A DNA stretch of 64,000 nt from Enhydrobacter sp. (lineage in GTDB: Bacteria > Pseudomonadota > Alphaproteobacteria > Reyranellales > Reyranellaceae): positions 1,674,001 through 1,738,000 of the forward strand of contig NZ_CP126889.1 in assembly GCF_030246845.1 (NCBI RefSeq). The letters run 5' to 3'. Of this stretch, positions 37,214 through 46,333 are shown in pieces. Under the pieces are notes generated by a model. That model made no database searches. It was not told the origin of the DNA and was given only the letters and a program-made list of their open reading frames with translations. The first letter of the stretch is position 1, and every line of letters starts with the position of its first letter. The position numbers were made by a program, and so were the translations under genes.

Positions 37214-38257
37214 GTGAAGCTCGACCTCGCAAATCCGGCCTGGCGCACGACGCTGCCGCCATCGCGCACCGTCGCGACCGATGCGCCGGTGTCGGCCTGC
37301 GCCTTCAGCCGCGACGGTGCTGCCGTCGCATTCGCTCTGGGCGACGGGCAAGTGCGCGTCTTGCCGGCCGACACGGAGGCGCCGGAGAGCGCGGCCGCCG
37401 CGCCGCTGCATCAGGGAGCCGTGCTCGCACTCGCTGCCGATCCGGCCGGCGACGGCTTCGTGAGCGGCGGCGACGACGGCCGCCTGCTGCGGCTCGGCCG
37501 CGACGGCACGGCGGGCGAGCTCGCGAACCAGAAGGGCAAGTGGATCGAGCATATCGCCGTCCACAAGGCGACAGGGGCCGTCGCTGCCGTCGCGGGCAGG
37601 ATGGCGCTGGTGGTGAAGGATGGCGAGCTCAACGAATTCGGGCCGCACCAGAGCACCGTGGCCGACGTCGATTTCAGCAAGGACGGCAGCCGGATCGCCT
37701 GCGCCCACTATGGCGGCGTCACGGTCTGGAGCATCGGCAACGTCGCGCTGCCACCGCGCCGTTTCGCCTGGGCGGGCAGCCACGTCGCGCTGAAATGGAG
37801 CACCGACGGCAAGTTCATCGCCACGGGCACGCAGGAAAACGACATCCACGTCTGGCGCATCGCCCAGTCGACCGACATGCGCATGCAGGGCTACCCGGCC
37901 AAGGTGAAGTCGCTCGCCTGGTCGGCCGATGCGCGCTGGCTCTTCACCTCCGCGCAACCGGTGTTCACGGCCTGGCCGTTCGCCGGCAAGGGGCCGGAAG
38001 GAAAGCCCCCCGTGCAGTTCGGCGAGGAGGGCGCCGGCCTGATCACCGTCGTCGCCGCCCATCCTTCAGCCGAGTTCGTGGCCGGCGGCTACGACTCGGG
38101 CGAGCTGCAGCTCGGCGATATCAAGACCAGGCGCTCGGTGGTCCTGAAGATGGCCGACGACTCGGCCATCACCTGCCTCGCCTGGTCGCCTGGCGGCTTC
38201 CATCTCGCGGCAGGCAACGAACGCGGTGACCTGCTGGTGGTCGATTTGCGGCGCTGA
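37214..38257 (+). CDS. WD40-repeat beta-propeller protein
   Basis: 347 residues, apparently all WD40-like blades with no signal peptide or enzymatic domain. Blade endings include VSGGDDGRLLRLGRD, CAHYGGVTVWSI, ATGTQENDIHVWRI, GGYDSGELQLGD and AAGNERGDLLVVDL, giving about seven blades. The GTG start lies 9 bases after the CobW stop, so the two are almost certainly translated from one mRNA. A scaffold partner for the GTPase is the likeliest role; this is inference from position only. Confidence 0.85.
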   Translation: MKLDLANPAWRTTLPPSRTVATDAPVSACAFSRDGAAVAFALGDGQVRVLPADTEAPESAAAAPLHQGAVLALAADPAGDGFVSGGDDGRLLRLGRDGTAGELANQKGKWIEHIAVHKATGAVAAVAGRMALVVKDGELNEFGPHQSTVADVDFSKDGSRIACAHYGGVTVWSIGNVALPPRRFAWAGSHVALKWSTDGKFIATGTQENDIHVWRIAQSTDMRMQGYPAKVKSLAWSADARWLFTSAQPVFTAWPFAGKGPEGKPPVQFGEEGAGLITVVAAHPSAEFVAGGYDSGELQLGDIKTRRSVVLKMADDSAITCLAWSPGGFHLAAGNERGDLLVVDLRR

Positions 38258-38290
38258 TCTGGCCGCCACGGCAGCGGCGTGCTACCGACT

Positions 38291-39541
38291 CTAATCGCGT
38301 CCCACCAGCCAACGGTGGGCGACGAGGCAGAGTGCGCCGGCGATGCCCATGGCCGTGGTCATGGGCGCGATGGTGCCGTCGAAGGTCTGACCGACGATCG
38401 CACCGAAGATCGCGCCGAGGCCGAATTGCATGATGCCCATCAGCGACGAGGCCGTGCCGGCCATGTGGGGATAGCGCTGCAGCGCCATCGCCGTCCCGTT
38501 GGGGCCGATCAGGCTGATGACGGCGATCTGCGGCACCAGGCAGAGGAAGAACGGCCACATGCCGATCGCACCGGAGCGCGCCTCGACCAGGCCGAGGATG
38601 AGCGCCGCCGGACCGACGATCGCAGGCACGATCACTGCATAACGCAGGATCTTGCCGGCGCCGAAGACAGGCGCGAATTTGGCGTTGAGCAGGCTGCCCA
38701 CGGTCATGAAGACGACCATGCCGCCGAACAGCAGGCCGAAGAGCCGCGGCGGGATGCCGTAATGCTGGATGAACACGAACGGCGAGCCGGAGAGGAACGA
38801 GAACAGCGCCGCGAATTGCAGCGAGCTCGTGAGGGCGTAACCCATGAAGGCCTTGTGGCGCAGCAGCTCGCCGAAACGTTTGAGGATCGCCGAAACGACC
38901 AGGGGCTGACGGTATTCGGGTCGCAGCGTCTCGGGCAGGCGGGTGAAGGCGGCCGTCCAGGCGAAGAGACCGATGCCCGCCAGGATGAAGAAGATCGCGC
39001 GCCATCCCAGGAACCAGAGAATTTGCCCGCCCAACAGCGGCGCCAGCATGGGTGCGATGGAGGTGCAGGCCATCATCAGCGACATGGCACGCGCCGCCTG
39101 ATCGCGCTCGGCGAGGTCGCGCACCATGGTGCGGGCCAGCACCACGCCGCCGCAGGCCGCGAGCCCCTGCAGCAGCCGCAGCAGCACGAGCTGATCGGCC
39201 GCCGCCGCGAAGGCGCAGCCGATGCTCGCCAGCACGTAGACCGCCAGGCCACCCAGGATCACCGGCCGTCGCCCGAAACGGTCGCCGGCGGGTCCGTAGA
39301 AGATCTGGCCGACGCCGAAAGCGATCATGAAGGCCGACAGGGTGAGCTGGATGTCGCCCACGCTCGCCTTCAGGTCGCTCTCGATGACCGGCAGGGCCGG
39401 CAGATACATGTCGATCGACAGCGGTGTGAAGGCGGACAGCAGGGCGAGCACGGCCAGCAGCACCGGCGTCAGTGCCGGCCTGGTCTCGGCGGCGGAGGAA
39501 TCGGAAAGGGCCGTCATCGGGGGCGTCGCTGTAGCAGCCAT
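38291..39541 (-). CDS. Bcr/CflA-family multidrug MFS exporter
   Basis: 416 residues, twelve predicted helices. PLSIDMYLPALPVIESDL in helix 1, GQIFYGPAGDRFGRRPVI (motif A between helices 2 and 3) and RTMVRDLAERDQAARAMS are typical of the DHA1 Bcr/CflA subgroup, drug/proton antiporters linked to bicyclomycin, chloramphenicol or sulfonamide export. The actual substrate is unknown. It converges with the WD40 gene (33-base gap) and is divergent from moeB, with only 31 bases between starts. Confidence 0.88.
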   Translation of the reverse strand: MAATATPPMTALSDSSAAETRPALTPVLLAVLALLSAFTPLSIDMYLPALPVIESDLKASVGDIQLTLSAFMIAFGVGQIFYGPAGDRFGRRPVILGGLAVYVLASIGCAFAAAADQLVLLRLLQGLAACGGVVLARTMVRDLAERDQAARAMSLMMACTSIAPMLAPLLGGQILWFLGWRAIFFILAGIGLFAWTAAFTRLPETLRPEYRQPLVVSAILKRFGELLRHKAFMGYALTSSLQFAALFSFLSGSPFVFIQHYGIPPRLFGLLFGGMVVFMTVGSLLNAKFAPVFGAGKILRYAVIVPAIVGPAALILGLVEARSGAIGMWPFFLCLVPQIAVISLIGPNGTAMALQRYPHMAGTASSLMGIMQFGLGAIFGAIVGQTFDGTIAPMTTAMGIAGALCLVAHRWLVGRD

Positions 39542-39572
39542 TGGGCCCCCTGCACCATGCTATAAGCGGACC

Positions 39573-40346
39573 ATGACGGTGCTACCCGATATGACCGAGG
39601 CGCAGATCAGGCGCTACGCGCGCCATATCGTGCTGCCCGAGATCGGCGGCACGGGGCAGTCGCGGCTGATCGCGGCCAAGGTGCTGGTAATCGGCGCCGG
39701 CGGCCTTGGCGCGCCCGCCCTGCAATATCTTGCCGCGGCGGGGATCGGCACGCTGGGCGTCATCGACGACGACACCGTCGATCTCTCGAACCTGCAGCGC
39801 CAGATCATCCACCGCACGGCCGATATCGGCCTTCCCAAGACCGAGAGCGCGCGGCGGGCGCTGGGCGAGATCAATCCCGAGGTCACGGTCCGCGCGCACC
39901 GGGAACGGCTGACGGCCGAGAATGTCGAGCGCATCGTCGCGGACTACGACGTGGTGGCCGATGGCAGCGACAACTTCGCCACGCGCTATCTCCTGAACGA
40001 CGCATGCTATCGCCTGAGGAAGATCCTGGTTTCCGCCGCGATCCTTCGTTTCGACGGCCAGATCTCGACCTACAAGGCCTGGCAGGGAGAAAGTCACCCT
40101 TGCCTGCGCTGCATCTTCCCGGTTGCCCCCTCGGAGGAGTCGGTGCCGAGCTGCGCGCAAGCCGGCGTGCTCGGGGCGCTTGCCGGCACGCTCGGCGCCT
40201 TGCAGGCCACCGAGGTGGTGAAGGAGATCCTGGGCATAGGCCGTTCGCTGTCGGGCCGGCTCCTGACGTATGACGCGCTCGGCGCTGCATTCGACGAGAT
40301 GACCGTCGCCAAGCGCCCCGATTGCCCGACCTGCGGCACGCGATGA
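39573..40346 (+). CDS. moeB: MoeB/ThiF/HesA-family adenylyltransferase
   Basis: 257 residues of the E1-like fold that adenylates the C-terminal Gly of a sulfur-carrier protein (MoaD or ThiS). The ATP site is VLVIGAGGLGAPALQYLAAA (about 36-55), with QRQIIHRTADIGLPK and DGSDNFATRYLLNDAC. Zinc is held by CLRC (about 176-179) and CPTC (252-255). No rhodanese domain is fused. moeB is preferred over thiF because no thiamine genes are near. Its stop codon overlaps the ATG of the following DsrE gene. Confidence 0.88.
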   Translation: MTVLPDMTEAQIRRYARHIVLPEIGGTGQSRLIAAKVLVIGAGGLGAPALQYLAAAGIGTLGVIDDDTVDLSNLQRQIIHRTADIGLPKTESARRALGEINPEVTVRAHRERLTAENVERIVADYDVVADGSDNFATRYLLNDACYRLRKILVSAAILRFDGQISTYKAWQGESHPCLRCIFPVAPSEESVPSCAQAGVLGALAGTLGALQATEVVKEILGIGRSLSGRLLTYDALGAAFDEMTVAKRPDCPTCGTR

Positions 40347-40738
40347 AGAGTCCCGAGGGTGGCCTGTCCCTGATCGTGCGCTCGGGCGACTACGAGAGCG
40401 TGCACTATGCGCTGGCACTGGCGAGCGCGGCGCTCGCCGTCAACCGGCCGGCCGTGCTGTTCTTCACCATGAATGCGCTGCGTGCGCTTACCGGGCCGCC
40501 GCCGGGCCTTGCCGGCTGGGGGCGCGACGCCCTGATGCGCGAGCGCGGCGTCGGCGACTTCGAGACGCTTCTGCAGGCCTGCATCGAGCTTGGCGGGCGC
40601 TTCATCGTATGCGAGATGGGGCTGCGCGCGCTCGGCATCGAGCGGGCCGAATTGCGGGCCGACATTCCTTTCACCGTTGCCGGCATCGTGACCTTGCTCG
40701 AGGAAACGAGGCCCGGCATGCATTTGCTGACTCTCTAG
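40343..40738 (+). CDS. DsrE-like small sulfur-relay-type protein
   Basis: 131 residues with the DsrE/DsrF fold pattern: LSLIVRSGDYESVHYALALASAALAV, VLFFTMNALRAL (truncated forms of the family's VxxFFxxxG strand) and a late TVAGIVTLLEE helix. A Cys occurs in RFIVCEMGLRAL, near where the family's active Cys usually lies. The ATG overlaps the moeB stop (ATGA), so translation is coupled. A link to sulfur transfer is reasonable but inferred. Confidence 0.72.
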   Translation: MKSPEGGLSLIVRSGDYESVHYALALASAALAVNRPAVLFFTMNALRALTGPPPGLAGWGRDALMRERGVGDFETLLQACIELGGRFIVCEMGLRALGIERAELRADIPFTVAGIVTLLEETRPGMHLLTL

Positions 40739-40759
40739 CCCTGCCTTTCCGGAGATCTC

Positions 40760-41737
40760 ATGACATCTGCTGCCTTCGACGTGCTGGGAATCGGCAATGC
40801 CATTGTCGACGTCATCAGCCATGCCGACGACGCCTTTCTCGTGAAGCATGCGCTGAACAAGGGCGGCATGACGCTGATCGACGAGGCACGCGCCGAGTCC
40901 CTCTATGCCTCCATGGCGCCCGCCGTCGAGATCTCGGGCGGCTCGTGCGGCAACACCATGGCGGGCGTGGCCTCGTTCGGCGGCAAGGGCGCCTACATCG
41001 GCAAGGTGCGCAACGACCAGCTCGGCGCGGTGTTCGCGCACGACCTGCGGGCGACTGGCGTCGCCTTCGACACGCCGGTGGCGACGGCCGGACCGGCCAC
41101 GGCGCGTTGCCTGATCCTGGTGACGCCCGACGCGCAACGCACGATGAACACCTATCTCGGCGCCTGCACCGGGCTCGGCCCGGCCGACATCGATCCCAGG
41201 CTCGTGGGCGCCGCGCAGGTGACCTACGTCGAAGGCTATCTGTGGGACGCGCCGGAAGCGAAGAAGGCCGTGCTCAAGGCGTTCGATGCCGCCCATGCCG
41301 CCGGCCGGCTGGTCTCGATCACGCTCTCCGATGCCTTCTGCGTCGACCGCTATCGCGAGGAGTTCCGGGTGCTGATCCGCGACAAGGTCGACATCCTGTT
41401 CGGCAACGAGAGCGAGATCAAATCGCTCTACCAGGTCCGGAGCTTCGAGGCGGCGGTCGAGGCCACGCGCAAGGAAGCCAAGGTCGCCGCCCTGACGCGC
41501 AGCGAAAAAGGCTCGGTCGTGATCAAGGGCGGCGAGACCCATGCCGTTCCGGCGGCGCCGGTCGCGAAAGTGGTCGACACCACCGGCGCGGGCGACCTCT
41601 ATGCCGCGGGCTTCCTGCATGGCTTCACCCGCGGCAAGCCGCTCGCCGAATGCGCCCGCCTGGGCGGCATTGCGGCCGCCGAGATCATCTCCCATGTCGG
41701 CGCACGGCCGGAAAAGCCGCTGCGGGAGCTCGTTTGA
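40760..41737 (+). CDS. PfkB-family sugar/nucleoside kinase (adenosine-kinase-like)
   Basis: 325 residues of the ribokinase fold. GIGNAIVDVISHADDAFL opens the protein, GGSCGNTMAGVASFGGKGAYIGKV (reported as GGSCGNTMAGVASFGGKG, about 57-74) is the substrate-binding PfkB signature 1, and DTTGAGDLYAAGFLHG (about 274-289) carries the catalytic Asp and anion hole of signature 2. Alphaproteobacterial relatives are annotated as adenosine kinase, but ribose or other sugars are possible. The permease gene begins within its stop codon. Confidence 0.88.
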   Translation: MTSAAFDVLGIGNAIVDVISHADDAFLVKHALNKGGMTLIDEARAESLYASMAPAVEISGGSCGNTMAGVASFGGKGAYIGKVRNDQLGAVFAHDLRATGVAFDTPVATAGPATARCLILVTPDAQRTMNTYLGACTGLGPADIDPRLVGAAQVTYVEGYLWDAPEAKKAVLKAFDAAHAAGRLVSITLSDAFCVDRYREEFRVLIRDKVDILFGNESEIKSLYQVRSFEAAVEATRKEAKVAALTRSEKGSVVIKGGETHAVPAAPVAKVVDTTGAGDLYAAGFLHGFTRGKPLAECARLGGIAAAEIISHVGARPEKPLRELV

Positions 41738-43029
41738 GCCTTTCCGTCCCCGTACGGTCGGCCTGGAAACGCTGGGCCAGGGCGGCCGAAGTCTATCGCG
41801 ACCGCCGGCAGCTCATCATCCTGTTGATGGGCTTTTCGAGCGGCATGCCGTTCCTGCTCTCGGGCTCGGTGCTGTCGTACTGGATGAGCCAGGTCGGCGT
41901 GGACCTCACGACCATCGGCATCTTCGCGCTGGTCGGCGTTCCCTACGCCTTCAAGTTCGCCTGGGCGCCGCTCGTCGACCGGATGCCCCTGCCGTTGCTC
42001 GACCGCTGGCTCGGGCGCCGGCGGAGCTGGATGCTCGCCGCCCAGATCGGCATCCTGCTGGCGACCCTGCTGCTGGGATGGAGCGATCCGGTCGCGAGGC
42101 CATGGTTCACCGCCTTCGCCGCCGTCACGATCGCCTTCCTGTCGGCGACGCAGGATATCGCCATCGACGCCTATCGCATCGAGATCCTGCACGACGAAGA
42201 GCAGGGCGCCGGCTCGGCGACCACCCAGCTCGGCTATCGCATCGCCCTGTGGATCGTCAGCGCGATGTCGCAGCTGCTGCCGAGCGTCATGCCCTGGTCG
42301 ACCGTGCTGAGCCTGATCGCCGTTCTCGCGGTCGTCGGCGTGGCAACCACGTTCTGGGCCGACGAACCGGTTTCCAAACGACCGATCATCCATTCCACCG
42401 GCGAATGGCTCAACGAGTCGGTCGTGCGCCCGTTCGCCGAATTCTTCGCCTATCGCGGCTGGTTCGTCATCCTGCTCTTCGCCCTGCTCTACAAGTACGG
42501 CGACGCCCTGGGCGGCAGCATCACGCTGCCGTTCTTCGACCAGATGGGTTTCTCGGGGCCGGAGATATTCGGCGTGAGCAAGAGCTTCGGCGTCGCGGCG
42601 ACGATCGTGGGCGGCCTGGCCGGCGGCCTTCTCGTGGCGCGCTACGGGCTGTTCAAGGCGCTGTTCATCGCCGGCATCCTGCAGGCGGTCACCAACCTTC
42701 TCTTCTCCTGGCAGGCCCAAGCGGGACACGACATCATCGTGCTGACGATCGCCATCACCGCCGACAACTTCACAGGCGCCCTGGGCGGCGTCGCCTTCAT
42801 CGCCTACCTGTCGAGCCTCTGCACCGCCGGCATGGCGGGCACCCAATATGCGCTCCTGACATCGCTGATGGCCTTCGGCCGCACCGTCCTGTCCGCCGGC
42901 GGGGGCTGGCTGGCCACCGAAACGGGCTGGACGGTGTTCTGGATGCTGACCACCCTCATGGCGATCCCCGGCCTGCTGCTGCTGCTCTGGCTATGGCACG
43001 CGGCCGGAAAAGAAACCCCTCCTTCGTGA
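41734..43029 (+). CDS. AmpG-like MFS permease
   Basis: 431 residues with about twelve helices. MGFSSGMPFLLSGSVLSYWM, FKFAWAPLVDRMPLP and SATQDIAIDAYRIEIL are hallmark AmpG segments, the last including the conserved DIAIDA of helix 5. AmpG imports anhydromuropeptides for cell-wall recycling. The start is a TTG whose last bases overlap the kinase TGA (TTGA), with GGGAG placed upstream; no ATG exists nearby. Coupling to a sugar-kinase gene could mean joint use of a recycled substrate. Confidence 0.86.
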   Translation: MSLSVPVRSAWKRWARAAEVYRDRRQLIILLMGFSSGMPFLLSGSVLSYWMSQVGVDLTTIGIFALVGVPYAFKFAWAPLVDRMPLPLLDRWLGRRRSWMLAAQIGILLATLLLGWSDPVARPWFTAFAAVTIAFLSATQDIAIDAYRIEILHDEEQGAGSATTQLGYRIALWIVSAMSQLLPSVMPWSTVLSLIAVLAVVGVATTFWADEPVSKRPIIHSTGEWLNESVVRPFAEFFAYRGWFVILLFALLYKYGDALGGSITLPFFDQMGFSGPEIFGVSKSFGVAATIVGGLAGGLLVARYGLFKALFIAGILQAVTNLLFSWQAQAGHDIIVLTIAITADNFTGALGGVAFIAYLSSLCTAGMAGTQYALLTSLMAFGRTVLSAGGGWLATETGWTVFWMLTTLMAIPGLLLLLWLWHAAGKETPPS

Positions 43030-43041
43030 TCGAAGGAGGGG
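43016..43041 (-). terminator. Perfect 11-bp hairpin spanning the ampG-like stop codon
   Basis: CCCCTCCTTCG and CGAAGGAGGGG pair perfectly around a 4-base loop that holds the permease stop codon. On the minus strand it is followed by TTTCTTTTCC, so it looks like an intrinsic terminator for the incoming pst-phoU-phoB transcript. The 146 bases between it and the phoB stop contain no recognised gene or RNA. Confidence 0.65.
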
Positions 43042-43187
43042 CAAGTGAGGCTTCGGCGACGGCGTGACCGTCCCGGGGGAACCAGCCCGTTCCGCAGCGG
43101 GGCGTGGGGACGATGCCGGCGCGGAACGAGCAAGGATCACTTACCGATGCGAGGCTACAGGATCGTGACCGGGGTTGTGGAAAACCG

Positions 43188-43928
43188 TCAGGCCCGGGCA
43201 TCGAGCGCATAGCCCGCGGCGCGCACGGTGCGGATCACGTCGGCGCTGTTGCTGCCGTTCAGCGCGATGCGCAGGCGGCGGATATGGACGTCGACGGTGC
43301 GCGCCTCGACATAGACGTCCTTGCCCCACACCGCATCGAGAAGCTGCTCGCGCGAGAACACGCGGCCGGGATGCTCCATGAAATGGCGCAGCAGCCGGAA
43401 CTCGGTCGGCCCGAGATGGATCGGCTTGCCGCCGCGCGTGACGCGATGGGCGACGAGATCCATGACGATATCGGCGTAGCTCAGCGCCTCGTCGGCGAGC
43501 GCGGGCCGGATGCGCCGCAGCACGGCCCGGATGCGCGCCACCAGCTCGGTCGGCGAGAACGGCTTGGCGACATAGTCGTCGGCGCCGGCGTCGAGGCCGC
43601 GCACGCGATCGCCCTCCTCGCCGCGCGCCGTCAGCATGATGATCGGCAGATTGGCCGTTGCGGTCTGGCGGCGGAGCTGGCGGCAGACCTCGATGCCCGA
43701 CATCAAGGGCAGCATCCAGTCGAGCAGGACGAGATCGGGCGTGTCCTCCCGCACCGATGCCAATGCTTCCTCGCCGTCATGGGCGACGGAAACCGCGAAG
43801 CCCGCCTGCTCGAGGTTGTAGCGCAGCAGCTCGACGAGCGCGCTCTCGTCCTCGACGACCAGCACGCGCGGCTTCACCGAGGAGGTCTGCGTCTCGCGGC
43901 GCGAAGGCGCGGTGGCGGCCATGCTCAT
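43188..43928 (-). CDS. phoB: Phosphate regulon response regulator
   Basis: 246 residues: receiver domain (VLVVEDESALVELLRYNLEQ; phospho-acceptor D70 in LVLLDWMLP; Lys in YVAKPFSP) and an OmpR-type winged helix (HLGPTEFRLLRHFMEHPGRV, VDVHIRRLRIALN). PhoB binds Pho boxes when phosphorylated by PhoR. An N-terminal extension of about 18 residues precedes the usual start. It is the last gene of pstSCAB-phoU-phoB; its ATG overlaps the phoU stop by 4 bases. Confidence 0.95.
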   Translation of the reverse strand: MSMAATAPSRRETQTSSVKPRVLVVEDESALVELLRYNLEQAGFAVSVAHDGEEALASVREDTPDLVLLDWMLPLMSGIEVCRQLRRQTATANLPIIMLTARGEEGDRVRGLDAGADDYVAKPFSPTELVARIRAVLRRIRPALADEALSYADIVMDLVAHRVTRGGKPIHLGPTEFRLLRHFMEHPGRVFSREQLLDAVWGKDVYVEARTVDVHIRRLRIALNGSNSADVIRTVRAAGYALDARA

Positions 43929-44638
43929 GACGAGGCATCAGTGGCGTAGAGCGCGCCGCTGCCCTTGCGCCGCGTCTCGGCGAAGTTCTGGCCGGTGCTG
44001 CGGAAGTTCACCAGCTCGGCGATGTTGGTGACATGATCGCCGGCGCGCTCGATGTTCTTGGCCATGAACATGAGATGGGTGCAGGCGGTGATGGTGCGCG
44101 GATCCTCCATCATGTAGGTGAGGAGCTCGCGGAACAGCCCGGTGTAGACCTGGTCGATCTCCTCGTCGCGGTTCCACACGTCACGCGCCTTGGCGACATC
44201 TTCGTCGGCAAAAGCGTCGAGCACATCCTTGAGCGCGGTGCGCACCAGCCGGCCGAGGCGGTCGATGCCGGCGACGGCGGCGGCCGGCGCTGTTCCCTGG
44301 GCGAGCACGATGCTGCGCTTGGCGGTGTTCTTGGCGTAGTCGGCGATACGCTCGAGCGCGGCCGCGATCTTGATCGATGACAGCACCATGCGCAGATCGA
44401 CCGCCATGGGCTGGCGCAGCGCGAGCAGCTTCACCGTCTGCTCCTGCACCGCGACATCGAGCGCGTCCACCCGCGCGTCGTCGGCGATCACCTCCTCGGC
44501 AACCGCCGTGTCGCCCTCGCGCACGGCTTCCAGCGCCCGCGCGAACTGGCTCTCCGTCAGGCCGCCCATCTCGTTGATCGTGGCGTTGAGCCGCTCCAGC
44601 TCCTGATCGAAGCGCTTCAGAATGTGGTCGTTCGCCAT
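43925..44638 (-). CDS. phoU: Phosphate transport regulator PhoU
   Basis: 237 residues, two PhoU helical repeats. The metal-binding motif ERIADYAKNTAKR lies in repeat 1 and ERAGDHVTNIAE in repeat 2. PhoU links the state of the PstSCAB transporter to PhoR and keeps the regulon off when phosphate is plentiful. It lies between pstB (24-base gap) and phoB. Confidence 0.96.
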   Translation of the reverse strand: MANDHILKRFDQELERLNATINEMGGLTESQFARALEAVREGDTAVAEEVIADDARVDALDVAVQEQTVKLLALRQPMAVDLRMVLSSIKIAAALERIADYAKNTAKRSIVLAQGTAPAAAVAGIDRLGRLVRTALKDVLDAFADEDVAKARDVWNRDEEIDQVYTGLFRELLTYMMEDPRTITACTHLMFMAKNIERAGDHVTNIAELVNFRSTGQNFAETRRKGSGALYATDASS

Positions 44639-44662
44639 ATCGAGGCTCCTTGCGCGAATCCG

Positions 44663-45484
44663 TCAGCCGAACCGGCCGGTGATATAGGCCTGCGTGCGCT
44701 TGTCGGCCGGCGCCGTGAAGATCTTCTCGGTGACATCGAACTCGATCAGCTCGCCGAGATACATGAAGGCGGTGAAGTCGGAGACGCGGGCCGCCTGCTG
44801 CATGTTGTGGGTGACGATGATGATCGTGTAGTCCTGCTTCAGCTCGTCGATCAGCTCCTCGATCTTGGCGGTCGAGATCGGGTCGAGCGCCGAGCAAGGC
44901 TCGTCGAACAGGATGACCTCGGGTTTCACCGCGACGGTGCGGGCAATGCAGAGCCGCTGCTGCTGGCCGCCGGACAAGCCGAGACCGGAAGCGCCAAGCT
45001 TGTCCTTCACCTCGTCCCACAGCGCAGCGCGGCGCAGGGCGTGCTCGACGCGCGCGTCGAGTGCCGCCCGCGGCAGCCTCTCGTAAAGCCTGATGCCGAA
45101 GGCGATGTTCTCGTAGATCGACATCGGAAACGGCGTCGGCTTCTGGAACACCATGCCGATACGGGCGCGCAGCAGGTTGATGTCCACGCCGGCATCGAGC
45201 AGGTTCTCGCCGTCGAACATCACCTCGCCGGTGGCGCGCTGGCCGGGATAGAGGTCGTACATGCGGTTGAGCACCCTGAGCAGCGTGGACTTGCCGCAGC
45301 CCGAGGGGCCGATGAAGGCCGTGGTCTTGTTGGCATAGAGCGAGAGATCGATGCCCTTGAGCGCGCGGGCATCGCCGTAGAAGAACTCGAGATTGCGGAT
45401 CGCGACCTTCTCGGCGAGGCCAGCGGCGTTGATGGCGGCGCGATCGGCCGCCGGTGCGGGCGCGTTGGAGGAAGCGACGTTCAT
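44663..45484 (-). CDS. pstB: Phosphate ABC transporter ATP-binding protein
   Basis: 273 residues. Walker [10 protein letters not shown] (about 59-67), ABC signature [14 protein letters not shown], Walker [14 protein letters not shown] and the H-loop [10 protein letters not shown] are intact. The phosphate-specific features [13 protein letters not shown] and [14 protein letters not shown] are present. An N-terminal Ala/Pro-rich extension of about 25 residues precedes the domain. The ATG overlaps the pstA stop by 4 bases. Confidence 0.97.
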   Translation of the reverse strand: MNVASSNAPAPAADRAAINAAGLAEKVAIRNLEFFYGDARALKGIDLSLYANKTTAFIGPSGCGKSTLLRVLNRMYDLYPGQRATGEVMFDGENLLDAGVDINLLRARIGMVFQKPTPFPMSIYENIAFGIRLYERLPRAALDARVEHALRRAALWDEVKDKLGASGLGLSGGQQQRLCIARTVAVKPEVILFDEPCSALDPISTAKIEELIDELKQDYTIIIVTHNMQQAARVSDFTAFMYLGELIEFDVTEKIFTAPADKRTQAYITGRFG

Positions 45485-46332
45485 GTCTTTCTCGCGGTGA
45501 GAGAGCGGGCGAAGATGCTGAGCGCCAGCACCGTGACCGTGATCAGAAGCGCGCCCGTCCAGGCGAGCCTCTGCCACTCCTCGTAAGGCGACAGCGCGAA
45601 CTGGAAGATGACGACCGGCAGGCTCGGCATCGGTGCGTTCATGTCGACCGTGAAGAACTGGTTGTTGAGCGCGGTGAACAGAAGCGGCGCCGTCTCGCCG
45701 CTGATGCGGGCGATGGCGAGCAGGATGCCGGTGACGATGCCGGCGCGCGCGGCGCGATAGGCGATGCGTACGATCATGTGCGACCGCGGCAGGCCGATCG
45801 AGGCGGCCGCCTCGCGCAGCGTGTCGGGCACCAGCCGCAGCATGTCCTCGGTGGTGCGCACCACGACGGGGATCACGATCACCGCCAGCGCCACCGCGCC
45901 GGCATAGCCCGAGAAGTGGCCCATCGGGGCCACCATGACCTCGTAGATGAAAAGACCGATCACGATCGACGGGGCGCTCAGCAGGATGTCGTTGATGAAG
46001 CGCACGACCGTGGCAAGCTTCTCGTGCCGCCCGTATTCGGCCATGTAAGTGCCCGCCAGGATGCCGATCGGCGTGCCGATCGCGATCGCCAGCGCCGTCA
46101 TGGCGATGCTGCCGACAATGGCGTTCAGCAGGCCGCCCTCCGAGCCGGGCGGCGGTGTGTTCCGGGTGACGACGTCGAGCGACAGGCCGCCCACGCCGTG
46201 GAAGAGCAAGACGGCCAGGATCAGCACGAGCCAGCCGAGGCCGAACGCGGTCGCCGCATAGGCGAAGCCCTGGGCCACCGTGTTGCGCAGGCGGCGACGG
46301 GCATAGAGCGCGTTCAGGCGTTCCGTCGCCAT
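45481..46332 (-). CDS. pstA: Phosphate ABC transporter permease PstA
   Basis: 283 residues with six predicted helices and the ABC permease EAA loop [17 protein letters not shown] (about 169-185). Near the N-terminus are [20 protein letters not shown] and the periplasmic segment [11 protein letters not shown], typical of PstA. Together with PstC it forms the membrane channel. It begins one base after pstC ends. Confidence 0.95.
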   Translation of the reverse strand: MATERLNALYARRRLRNTVAQGFAYAATAFGLGWLVLILAVLLFHGVGGLSLDVVTRNTPPPGSEGGLLNAIVGSIAMTALAIAIGTPIGILAGTYMAEYGRHEKLATVVRFINDILLSAPSIVIGLFIYEVMVAPMGHFSGYAGAVALAVIVIPVVVRTTEDMLRLVPDTLREAAASIGLPRSHMIVRIAYRAARAGIVTGILLAIARISGETAPLLFTALNNQFFTVDMNAPMPSLPVVIFQFALSPYEEWQRLAWTGALLITVTVLALSIFARSLTARKT

Positions 46333-46333
46333 G

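Noticed and set aside
43042..43187. Gap after phoB considered as a riboswitch or small RNA
   Set aside because: It contains some G/C-rich pairings (for example GTTCCGC with GCGGAAC), but no cobalamin, SRP or 6S signature could be matched. It is a 3' region of two converging transcripts, so a riboswitch makes no sense.
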